From Weeksellaceae bacterium (GTDB taxonomy: Bacteria > Bacteroidota > Bacteroidia > Flavobacteriales > Weeksellaceae): a DNA stretch of 7,235 bases. Of this stretch, positions 1 to 5,401 are shown piece by piece. Made by a program: the position numbers and the translations under genes. Position 1 is the first letter of the stretch, and the number at the start of each line of letters is the position of its first letter. A model generated the notes under the pieces. It did not search any database. It was given only the letters and a program-made list of their open reading frames with translations, and had not been told where the DNA came from. The DNA lies in assembly GCA_022701475.1 (NCBI GenBank), contig JAKOOI010000599.1:1-7235 (forward strand). Direction: 5' to 3'.

Positions 1-581
1 ACTTCGGACATTCCGGAGGAAAATATAACCAAACGATTGCAGAAAATACCCAGGAAGTATTGAAAAGCTTCGGAAATGTGGAAGTACAGATGACGAATGT
101 GGATGAAGGCTATGACAAAGATGAAGAAGTAAAAAAATTCGTCTGGGCAGACTACATCATTTACCACACCCCGATCTGGTGGTTCCAGCTTCCGAATGGT
201 TTGAAAAAGTACATCGACGAAGTATTTACGGCAGGCCACGCTAAAGGAATCTATAGGAACGACGGCAGGACTTCCGGAAATCCGGAGATCAATTACGGAA
301 CCGGCGGGATGCTCGGCGGAAGAAAATACATGGTAACCACCAGCTGGAATGCCCCGGAAACAGCCTTTACCCTTCCGGGAGAATTCTTTAATGAAACGAG
401 TGTGGATGACGGACCGCTGTTCGGATTCCACCGGATGAACGCTTTTGTTTCCCTGGAAAAGCTGGACAGCTTCCATTTTCATGATGTGGAAAAAAATGCG
501 GATGTAGAGCGTGACATGAAACGGTACCGGGACCATCTTACCGCAGTATTTGGAAAAGAACTGAAACCTCATTTTGCCTGA
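1..581 (+). CDS. mdaB: MdaB-type NAD(P)H:quinone oxidoreductase, 5' truncated by window edge
   Basis: This is a flavodoxin-fold, FAD-dependent NAD(P)H quinone reductase. Enzymes of this family reduce quinones by two electrons and so avoid semiquinone radicals in the cytoplasm. The frame is open from base 3 and begins FGHSGGKYNQT, which aligns with the FAHSNGQLNDT segment near the N terminus of E. coli MdaB as I remember it. Only about a dozen residues and the start codon therefore lie outside the window. Later family landmarks are WADYIIYHTPIWWFQLP, the KKYIDEVFTAGHA segment, the YGTGGMLGGRKYM loop and TSWNAP. The frame ends at a TGA at 579-581. A TTG at 60 is in frame but internal and should not be taken as the start. 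The gene leads a tight run with an SDR gene 4 bp downstream and a ygiN-like gene after that, which fits quinone detoxification. The family call is firm; the physiological substrate is inferred. Confidence 0.9.
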   Translation, partial: FGHSGGKYNQTIAENTQEVLKSFGNVEVQMTNVDEGYDKDEEVKKFVWADYIIYHTPIWWFQLPNGLKKYIDEVFTAGHAKGIYRNDGRTSGNPEINYGTGGMLGGRKYMVTTSWNAPETAFTLPGEFFNETSVDDGPLFGFHRMNAFVSLEKLDSFHFHDVEKNADVERDMKRYRDHLTAVFGKELKPHFA

Positions 582-585
582 CCGG

Positions 586-1470
586 ATGAAAAAGATATTA
601 ATTACGGGAATCACCGGATATATCGGCGGAACCATCGCTCAAAAGCTACTGGATAAAAAATACACGGTAGTTGGTCTGGTGCGTAATGAGGCCCATACTA
701 AGGAACTGCATGCAGCCGGAATTGAAACCATTACAGGAAGCATTTATGATGAATCGGTTTTACAAAAAGCAATTTCCGGGGTGGATGCTGTGATCCATAA
801 CGCCGATTCTGCAGATGACGCTTACGCGGCAGACAGCATTATCAATGCTTTGGAAGGAACCGGAAAGACTTTTATTTTCACCTCCGGCTCAGCCATTTTC
901 GGAGGAAAGGAAAACGGAGAAAGAAATGATTTTGTTTTTACGGAAGATTTTCCATTGCAGCCAAGACTGGAAATGGCTTCCCGGGTGCTTATCAACCAAT
1001 ACGTCCTACGGTCTGCCCAAAAGAAGATCAGAAGCATCGTTATTGTTCCGACGATGGTATACGGAGAAGGCCTGGGGATCAAAAAAGACAGTATCCAGCT
1101 TCCTGCCCTCATCCGTTTTTCAAAAGAGAAAGGATTCGGAGTTTATTTCGGGAAAGGGGAAAACATCTGGTCGAATGTACACATTGAAGACCTGGCCGAT
1201 CTATACGTTCTTGCGCTGGAACATGCCAAAGCCGGATCTCTGTATTATGCAGAAAACGGCGCTTCAACGATAAAAGACCTGGCAGAAAAAATAAGTGAAC
1301 GTTACAGCCTGCAGCCTGCCCGGTCGGTAACCGTTCAGGAAGCAGTGGATACCTTCGGCCCTGCGGGAGGCTATTTCGGTTTTGCTTCCAACAGCCTTTG
1401 CAGCTCAGACAAAGCCCGTACGGAACTGCAATGGAAACCGCAACATCAATCGATCGAAAACTTTATTTAA
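586..1470 (+). CDS. Atypical SDR, NAD-dependent epimerase/dehydratase family protein
   Basis: The 294-residue product is a Rossmann-fold protein of the extended/atypical short-chain dehydrogenase family. Its N terminus MKKILITGITGYIG carries the glycine-rich nucleotide-binding motif G8-x2-G11-x2-G14. Further family marks are FTSGSAIFGG at 98-107, VPTMVYGEGLG at 154-164, the NVHIEDLADLYVLALE segment at 197-212 and LQWKP near the C terminus. I see no YxxxK catalytic pair in the expected stretch after the TSG motif (about 110-140; PRLEMASRV lies there), so classical SDR chemistry is doubtful and this is best treated as an atypical SDR. ATG 586 is chosen because it puts the Rossmann motif at the N terminus; the in-frame TTG at 574 would overlap the upstream stop codon. 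The 4-bp gap to mdaB and 3-bp gap to the next gene indicate one transcript and probable translational coupling. The substrate is unknown; a quinone or reactive carbonyl is a guess from the neighbours. Confidence 0.88.
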   Translation: MKKILITGITGYIGGTIAQKLLDKKYTVVGLVRNEAHTKELHAAGIETITGSIYDESVLQKAISGVDAVIHNADSADDAYAADSIINALEGTGKTFIFTSGSAIFGGKENGERNDFVFTEDFPLQPRLEMASRVLINQYVLRSAQKKIRSIVIVPTMVYGEGLGIKKDSIQLPALIRFSKEKGFGVYFGKGENIWSNVHIEDLADLYVLALEHAKAGSLYYAENGASTIKDLAEKISERYSLQPARSVTVQEAVDTFGPAGGYFGFASNSLCSSDKARTELQWKPQHQSIENFI

Positions 1471-1473
1471 ATT

Positions 1474-1761
1474 ATGAAAATCTACCTTACCGCCGTTATT
1501 AAGGCAAAAAAAGAATACCGCGAAGAAGTCCTAGAAACACTTCAGAATATGGTAAAAGAAACCATCCGGGAAGAAGCCAATGAACAATATACGCTCCATC
1601 AGGGAATTGAGGACCAAAACCAATTTGTATTCTACGAGATCTGGAAAAGTGCTGAAGGCCTGGCCAAACACAATGAGCAACCTTACATCAGGGCTTTCGG
1701 AGAGCTGATTGATGAAAAGCTGCAGGAACAGCCACAGATTTATTTAACACAGATTATCTGA
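1474..1761 (+). CDS. YgiN-like ABM-domain putative quinol monooxygenase
   Basis: This 95-residue protein has the size and pattern of the antibiotic biosynthesis monooxygenase (ABM) family, a small dimeric ferredoxin-like fold that oxidises quinols or similar aromatics without a cofactor. Visible marks are the N-terminal strand MKIYLTAVIKAK, the H42-x-G segment in TLHQGIED, the FVFYEIWKS strand (E55, W57) and H66 in the AKHNEQPYIRAF helix, all in the usual order and spacing. It follows the SDR gene after 3 bp. In E. coli, YgiN is reported to oxidise the quinol that MdaB produces, and the two genes are neighbours there. Finding an MdaB homologue and a YgiN-like protein in one tight gene run therefore supports a paired role in a quinone redox cycle. 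The fold call is strong; the quinol substrate is inferred from context. Confidence 0.87.
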   Translation: MKIYLTAVIKAKKEYREEVLETLQNMVKETIREEANEQYTLHQGIEDQNQFVFYEIWKSAEGLAKHNEQPYIRAFGELIDEKLQEQPQIYLTQII

Positions 1762-1839
1762 TAACCGAATCGCTGGGAAATGATGATCCAAAGATCTCAT
1801 TTGGTTCAGAAATTTCATACTTTATTAAAAATACTGAAT

Positions 1840-2349
1840 ATGAATGTATTAAAGAACATCTTCACCGTTTTAATTTTTGTATTGATGACTCCCGTTAACG
1901 CACAACAGAAAGATCAGTGCCGCTACATCAAAACCCCGACCGGCTACCTGATGGTGCTCCGCCAGGGCGATGATGTATTGGCCCACATTGAAAACATGGC
2001 AAAAACCGAAAACATCCCTTCGGCCAGTTTCACGGGAATCGGTTTTGCTTCAGAAGTGACGTTCGGATTTTACGATTTTAATGCTAAAAAATTCAATCCG
2101 AAAACTTTCCGCAAAGTCGAAATGGGAAGCCTGACCGGATCCATTGCATGGAATGAGAAAGGACCGTCCATTCACATCCACGGCGTAGCTACCAACGATC
2201 AGTTCAATGCTTACGGAGGCCACATCCTTTCGTTGCATGTAGGAACCGGATCCATGGAAATTTATGTAACGGTCAATGATCAAAAGCTGGAACGGAAAAT
2301 AGAACAGCCGCTGAATGCCAATGTCCTTCAGCTCAGCTGCCCGGAATAA
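1840..2349 (+). CDS. Exported PPC-domain (DUF296) protein
   Basis: The 169-residue product has an N-terminal signal peptide followed by a PPC/DUF296 domain. The leader is MNVLKNIFTVLIFVLMTPVNA: one lysine, a hydrophobic core at about 7-16, and an Ala cleavage site before QQ. The domain shows the family order RQGDDVLAHIENMA (41-54), a TGIGFASEVTFGFYD strand pair (65-79), then H112, H114 and the GGH at 126-128, histidines that bind metal in some bacterial PPC proteins. PPC domains are best known from plant AT-hook proteins and cytoplasmic bacterial relatives, so an exported copy is unusual. Cys27 and Cys167 could form a disulfide outside the cytoplasm. I chose ATG 1840 because it gives a normal leader; ATG 1780 or 1783 would add about 20 residues before it. 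The gene follows the ygiN-like gene by 78 bp and is closed by a terminator. Its function is unknown. Confidence 0.82.
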   Translation: MNVLKNIFTVLIFVLMTPVNAQQKDQCRYIKTPTGYLMVLRQGDDVLAHIENMAKTENIPSASFTGIGFASEVTFGFYDFNAKKFNPKTFRKVEMGSLTGSIAWNEKGPSIHIHGVATNDQFNAYGGHILSLHVGTGSMEIYVTVNDQKLERKIEQPLNANVLQLSCPE

Positions 2350-2350
2350 C

Positions 2351-2382
2351 AAAAGCGCTTCCCGGTAAGAGAAGCGCTTTTT
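2351..2382 (+). terminator. Intrinsic terminator after the PPC-domain gene
   Basis: A perfect 11-bp inverted repeat, AAAAGCGCTTC (2351-2361) and GAAGCGCTTTT (2371-2381), encloses a 9-base loop and ends in a T run on the + strand. It starts one base after the stop codon of the PPC-domain gene (TAA, 2347-2349). Because the stem has A's on one side and T's on the other it could work in both directions, but no minus-strand gene reads into it directly. It sets the end of the mdaB-SDR-ygiN-PPC transcript. Confidence 0.88.
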
Positions 2383-2579
2383 AATTTATGATTTTATTGA
2401 TTCAGCAACGATCATTTACTACAAAGCCAGACAAAGTTTTATTGAATTTTAATGCTGATTTAAGTTAAACAAAGCCGCTTTGCCTATCGATGAAATACAA
2501 AGAAGTTTAAAAACCTTTTTAAATCTGATTAAAACCGTAATATTCTGTAGAACTGAATTATCAAATCTGAATACGCATA

Positions 2580-2611
2580 AAAATCTGCGCAATCCGCTTA
2601 ATCTGCGAGCG
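2580..2611 (+). repeat. 9-bp-periodic CTGCG/GCAGATT intergenic repeat, copy 1
   Basis: AAAATCTGCGCAATCCGC and the following TTAATCTGCGAGCG form about three 9-base units sharing an ATCTGC or ATCCGC core. The stretch is the reverse complement, with a few mismatches, of the repeat at 3454-3484. I recall similar sequence as an abundant intergenic repeat in flavobacterial genomes, but could not check that here. It lies just downstream of the AhpD-like gene, in an otherwise featureless AT-rich gap (2383-2645). Confidence 0.6.
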
Positions 2612-2645
2612 TAAATTCCAAAAAATCAGTTTACAAGTTGAACGA

Positions 2646-3089
2646 TTATTCTGCAACCGGCATGTGGGTGGAAATAGCAATCCGGTTCCACATATTAATC
2701 GTGACGGCTGCCATGATGATATCCGCCATCTGGGCTTCGCTGAAAATCTGTTTCGCTTTTTGGTAGGTTTCTTCGGATAATCCTTTCTCGCTGATCAGGG
2801 TAATTTCTTCGGTAATGGCCAGTATTATTTGTTCTTCTTCGGTAAACAGTTCCCGGGCATCCTTCCAGGCATTCAGCAGGAAAATCCGCTGTGGGGTTTC
2901 ACCATATTTCAGGGCATCTTTGGTGTGCATGTCCAGACAGAAGGCACAACCGTTGATCTGCGAAGCCCGGATCTTGATCAGCTCTTTCCGGATCGGGCTT
3001 AAAAAACTATTCTGCAAGGCTTTTTCCATTCCTATTCCGGCCTGGTAAGCAGCGGCATTTACCTCTGCCATATTGAATCTTGTACTCAT
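2646..3089 (-). CDS. AhpD-like carboxymuconolactone decarboxylase family peroxidase
   Basis: The 147-residue protein belongs to the CMD/AhpD fold, which in AhpD-like members reduces peroxides or relays electrons to peroxiredoxins through a CxxC pair. The signature ELIKIRASQINGCAFCLDMH contains Glu36, Cys48, Cys51 and His55. The spacing E-x11-C-x2-C-x3-H equals the AhpD active site proton-relay set, so the enzyme looks catalytically complete. It is a single-domain member. The frame is open upstream to 3173, but the ATG at 3089 gives MSTRFNMAEVNAAAY, a usual beginning for this family, and the upstream codons (KIHFLNPFKIF and on) look like translated promoter DNA. The next gene upstream on the same strand is a Crp/Fnr regulator about 550 bp away, a pairing I associate with Bacteroidota. 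A candidate operator and a weak promoter box lie in front of it. The physiological oxidant is not visible from sequence. Confidence 0.9.
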   Translation of the reverse strand: MSTRFNMAEVNAAAYQAGIGMEKALQNSFLSPIRKELIKIRASQINGCAFCLDMHTKDALKYGETPQRIFLLNAWKDARELFTEEEQIILAITEEITLISEKGLSEETYQKAKQIFSEAQMADIIMAAVTINMWNRIAISTHMPVAE

Positions 3090-3114
3090 TTTATTTTGTT
3101 TAAAAGTTCTGAGG

Positions 3115-3122
3115 CAAAGTTC
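3115..3122 (-). promoter_or_regulatory. Candidate -7 box for the AhpD-like gene
   Basis: Read on the minus strand the octamer is GAACTTTG, one mismatch from the Bacteroidota TAnnTTTG element, 25 bases before the ATG at 3089. A TTTTTG run lies upstream, but about 14 bases away, shorter than the usual spacing to the -33 element. The distance to the start codon favours ATG 3089 over any farther start. Confidence 0.3.
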
Positions 3123-3142
3123 CTGTTTACAGAGATCAAAAA

Positions 3143-3160
3143 TCTTAAACGGGTTTAAGA
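3143..3160. promoter_or_regulatory. 18-bp inverted repeat, candidate operator upstream of the AhpD-like gene
   Basis: TCTTAAACGGGTTTAAGA is a perfect inverted repeat: 8-bp arms TCTTAAAC and GTTTAAGA around GG. It sits 54-71 bases upstream of the AhpD-like start codon and would overlap the -33 region of the candidate promoter, a usual place for a repressor or activator. The Crp/Fnr-family protein encoded next door is one possible ligand, but the sequence is not a classical TGTGA-N6-TCACA or TTGAT-N4-ATCAA site. Confidence 0.4.
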
Positions 3161-3255
3161 AATGAATTTTCACAAAATTGATGTTGGAATGTACAAGGCA
3201 CGAGGATTTTCATGGTGTCATATTCTGTATGCGTTACGTTAATGCTGCTTTACAA

Positions 3256-3447
3256 TTAACGCAAAGATTGATGATTATTGCGCATATTTAAAGTGAGCAA
3301 AGGCAAATAAATTTGCTGCGCGAAGCTGTCGTTGCGATATATCCTCTTTAGAATGAATGGATAAAACATCCGCTTCTTCAAATCAGCTTGCTGATTCTTC
3401 TTTGCTTCCTTGAAATAAGCAGATTAGAATTAAAAACTTTGCGTCAA
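3256..3447. repeat. 192-bp structured repeat element (copy A) with terminal inverted repeats
   Basis: The element is bounded by TTAACGCAAAG (3256-3266) and CTTTGCGTCAA (3437-3447), an 11-bp terminal inverted repeat with one mismatch. Inside, GCAAAG (3297-3302) pairs with CTTTGC (3400-3405) and encloses three arms: GCAAAT/ATTTGC (3303-3316), GAAGC/GCTTC (3322-3326 with 3372-3376, enlarged by a 45-base insert holding a TATCC/GGATA stem), and AATCAGC/GCTGATT (3381-3396). It shares 25 identical bases (3372-3396) with the repeat at 7015-7039. No coding frame fits it. It resembles a non-autonomous mobile or REP-like element, and fills most of the gap between the AhpD-like and Crp/Fnr genes. Confidence 0.6.
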
Positions 3448-3453
3448 AAAATA

Positions 3454-3484
3454 TCACGCAGATTTTGCAGATTGCGCAGATTTT
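3454..3484 (-). repeat. 9-bp-periodic GCAGATT repeat, copy 2 (inverted relative to 2580-2611)
   Basis: Three adjacent 9-base units, GCAGATTTT, GCAGATTGC and GCAGATTTT, follow TCAC. The reverse complement matches 2580-2611 with a few mismatches, so the two copies bracket the AhpD-like gene in inverted orientation about 870 bp apart. It abuts the right end of the structured element. The rest of the gap to the Crp/Fnr stop codon (3485-3640) is AT-rich and shows only a small hairpin at 3545-3563. Confidence 0.6.
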
Positions 3485-3640
3485 CTTTCCAGGAAGTTTT
3501 TCAGAAGCTAAATTGGAACAAATTCAAATAGATTGAACTCAGTTATTTTATCAAAGATAAAATCTTACCGTCTTAAAAACGTTTTGTTATTAAAAAATCT
3601 TGCGCCCTTCGCACTTTCCAACTCTTTATTTGCTAGCGAT

Positions 3641-4213
3641 TTACAACCGCAGCTTTGCCCGGATTTCGCTTAAATACTCCGGGGTGAACCCCAGAAAGGA
3701 AGCCACCAGATACTGCGGGATCCGCTGGATAAACCAGGGATACAGCGTACTGAACTGGATATAGGATTCTTCTTTGGACAATTCGTAAAGATACCGGATC
3801 CTCCGTTCTGCAGCAGCCGAAGACCGCTGATATACGATCCGGAAATACCGTTCCATCACCGGATGCTTTTCCAGCAGCTCTTCACGGGCGTGAAAATCAA
3901 TAGCCAGAACCACAGACCGCTCTACCGACTGGATGCAGAAATCCGTTTTCGACTGCTTTTCGTAAGCAAAAGTATCCGTCATCCACCAGTTTTCAATAGC
4001 AAATTCCGTGGTTTGCTCAACGCCTTTTTCATTGATGAAAAACTTCCTCAGACAGCCTTTCGCCACAAAGAACATCAGCCGGCAGGTTTCTCCTTCAGAC
4101 AGCAGATGCTCCTTCTTCTTCACCTCCAGCACCCGGAAATAAGAAAGAACAGCAGCAAATTCCTCTTCATCTATACTGATCAACTTTTCCAGATGTGTCC
4201 TGAATACTTCCAT
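3641..4213 (-). CDS. Crp/Fnr family transcriptional regulator
   Basis: The 190-residue protein has an N-terminal cyclic-nucleotide-binding-like beta barrel (about 12-115, with LLSEGETCRLMFFVAKGCLRKFF as its first barrel motif), a long dimer helix (about 118-145) and a C-terminal winged helix with RIPQYLVASFLGFTPEYLS followed by EIRAKL at 164-188. That last segment is the typical recognition helix region of the Bacteroidota Crp branch. There is no N-terminal cysteine cluster like that of FNR, and cAMP-binding residues are not evident, so the ligand is unknown. I chose ATG 4213: the alternative TTG at 4243 would begin upstream of a TAnnTTTG promoter box at 4231-4238. The gene diverges from a DUF1304 gene across 200 bp and reads toward the AhpD-like gene on the same strand, so either or both may be its targets. 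The family is certain; the regulon is inferred. Confidence 0.9.
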   Translation of the reverse strand: MEVFRTHLEKLISIDEEEFAAVLSYFRVLEVKKKEHLLSEGETCRLMFFVAKGCLRKFFINEKGVEQTTEFAIENWWMTDTFAYEKQSKTDFCIQSVERSVVLAIDFHAREELLEKHPVMERYFRIVYQRSSAAAERRIRYLYELSKEESYIQFSTLYPWFIQRIPQYLVASFLGFTPEYLSEIRAKLRL

Positions 4214-4230
4214 AACTAAATTAAGTAAAT

Positions 4231-4238
4231 CAAACTTA
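4231..4238 (-). promoter_or_regulatory. Candidate -7 promoter box for the Crp/Fnr gene
   Basis: The minus strand reads TAAGTTTG, a perfect match to the Bacteroidota TAnnTTTG element, 17 bases before the ATG at 4213. A clear TTG at the -33 position is not seen. If used, the transcript would have a very short leader, and the TTG start at 4243 would not be transcribed. That supports the shorter protein. Confidence 0.45.
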
Positions 4239-4374
4239 CTCAATTTTTCAGTTTGCCATCATCATTAACTTAAAATAATTTTTTATGACAAAAAAAATCA
4301 AATATTTTTTTAAACTTTTACGAACTTCTAAGCATAAATAATTAACTTTAATACCCAGCATCACTGTCTTTTGT

Positions 4375-4382
4375 GACTTTTG
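4375..4382 (+). promoter_or_regulatory. Weak candidate promoter box for the DUF1304 gene
   Basis: GACTTTTG is one mismatch from TAnnTTTG and lies 31 bases before the ATG at 4414. It overlaps TCAC-N8-GTGA (4361-4376), a small inverted repeat. The divergent spacer 4214-4413 is strongly AT-rich at 4260-4345 and is the natural place for the regulator to bind. No good -33 element is visible. Confidence 0.28.
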
Positions 4383-4413
4383 CGGTTAAAATAAACAACA
4401 GTAAACTTATCTC

Positions 4414-4779
4414 ATGGAAATCATAGCCAAAATCCTGATTGCCGCCGTTGCACTCGAACACCTTTACATCCTGTGGATGGAAATGTTTGCCTGGGAAACC
4501 AAAGGAAAAGAAGTTTTCAAAAATGCCCTTCCGGCAGATTTGTTTAAATCCACCAAAGGCCTGGCGGCCAATCAGGGACTGTACAACGGTTTCCTCGCAG
4601 CCGGTTTAATCTGGTCCCTTCTGATCAAAGATCCGGAATGGCAGACGAATGTGGCTTTATTTTTTCTCGGATGCGTAGCCGTGGCCGGAATTTACGGCGG
4701 TATTTCCGCTACAAAGAAAATCTTTTTCGTGCAGGCTTTACCGGCTATTCTGGCGATGGTCGCGGTGTTGCTGAAGTAA
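4414..4779 (+). CDS. DUF1304 family integral membrane protein
   Basis: The 121-residue product is a small inner-membrane protein with about four predicted hydrophobic segments: IIAKILIAAVALEHLYIL (3-20), GLYNGFLAAGLIWSLLI (55-71), VALFFLGCVAVAGIYGGI (80-97) and VQALPAILAMVAVLL (106-120). It carries the DUF1304 marks EHLYILWMEMFAWETKGKEVF near the N terminus and LAANQGLYNGFLAAGL in the second segment; the length is normal for the family. No biochemical function is known for the family to me. It diverges from the Crp/Fnr gene, which may control it. The Fic gene starts 34 bp downstream on the same strand with no terminator between, so read-through into fic is possible. An 8-bp AT-only inverted repeat (4781-4788 with 4800-4807) occupies that gap. 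Confidence 0.9.
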   Translation: MEIIAKILIAAVALEHLYILWMEMFAWETKGKEVFKNALPADLFKSTKGLAANQGLYNGFLAAGLIWSLLIKDPEWQTNVALFFLGCVAVAGIYGGISATKKIFFVQALPAILAMVAVLLK

Positions 4780-4813
4780 ATATTTTATTAATTAAACTGA
4801 TAAAATAGAACTG

Positions 4814-5401
4814 ATGAAATATGATATTCCAGAAGAACAGGCTGAGATATTACCTAATAAATTAGGATTGACAAAAGCCGAAGATATAGCTATCTCAGAA
4901 TTTGATGGATTTTTGGAAGCAGAAATTTTACTAACAGAAAGTCTCGGTTCAAAAACCAGATTTACTACAGAGTATATTTTAAATATTCATAAGTTAGCGC
5001 TGAATCATCTTTATACTTTCGCAGGAAAATATCGTAATGTTAATCTTTCAAAAGGTGGTTTTCAATTTTCATCTGCATTGTATCTTCCGCAATCTATGAA
5101 AGATTTTAATAATGAGATACTTGTGAAATTACCTGACACTTATTCCGATGAAAAAAGTTTAATAAAAGATGTCGCAACCGTTCATGCGGAATTATTGTTT
5201 ATTCATCCATTTCGTGAAGGAAACGGCAGAACAGCGCGTATATTAGCTAATTTAATGGTAAGAAAGGCCGGATATAATCCTATAGAATTTAGTAAGATTA
5301 GAGAAGAAGCGTTTAAACAATATATTTCAGCAGTTCAGATGGCAGCATTAAAAAATTATCAGCCAATGACTGATCTTATTTCGATAATCTTCCCAGTTTA
5401 G
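4814..5401 (+). CDS. fic: Fic-domain protein (probable AMP-transferase toxin)
   Basis: The 195-residue protein is essentially one Fic domain. Fic enzymes transfer AMP or another nucleotide part from a nucleotide to a hydroxyl side chain of a target protein. The active-site loop HPFREGNGRTAR at 131-142 is a complete match to HxFx(D/E)GNGRxxR, including catalytic His131 and both arginines. The upstream TFAGKYRNVNLSKGGFQF segment (68-85) is the usual substrate-aligning flap. I find no S/T-x-x-x-E-G/N inhibitory helix in its N or C terminus, so it should be a class I enzyme needing a separate antitoxin; such a protein is encoded convergently at 5376-5531, overlapping this gene's last 26 bases. 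Composition is AT-rich: by hand count 21 of 60 bases at 4861-4920 are G or C, against 32 of 60 at 4081-4140. That suggests acquisition by transfer. The target protein is unknown. Confidence 0.93.
   Translation: MKYDIPEEQAEILPNKLGLTKAEDIAISEFDGFLEAEILLTESLGSKTRFTTEYILNIHKLALNHLYTFAGKYRNVNLSKGGFQFSSALYLPQSMKDFNNEILVKLPDTYSDEKSLIKDVATVHAELLFIHPFREGNGRTARILANLMVRKAGYNPIEFSKIREEAFKQYISAVQMAALKNYQPMTDLISIIFPV

Noticed and set aside
815..1273. 152-residue + strand frame and a 96-residue minus frame at 822-1112
   Set aside because: Both lie within the SDR gene in other frames, and the SDR protein shows the Rossmann motif and family segments throughout.
2050..2352. 100-residue minus-strand frame
   Set aside because: It lies wholly opposite the PPC-domain gene and would start inside it. 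The sense protein is well supported.
3090..3173. 28-residue N-terminal extension of the AhpD-like protein
   Set aside because: It would be translated through the candidate promoter and operator, and the ATG at 3089 gives a family-typical N terminus.
3454..3484. Short periodic repeat as a CRISPR array
   Set aside because: The 9-base units are contiguous with no spacers, and no cas genes are present.
3545..3563. Hairpin ATTTTATC/GATAAAAT as a terminator of the Crp/Fnr gene
   Set aside because: The stem is only A/T-rich with one G-C pair, and no T run follows on either strand.
3863..4219. 118-residue + strand frame
   Set aside because: It is the antisense shadow of the Crp/Fnr gene, which has clear domains. 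Its translation shows no family features.
4361..4376. TCAC-N8-GTGA as a Crp site
   Set aside because: The half-sites are in the opposite order to the Crp consensus and only 4 bases long. It could easily arise by chance.
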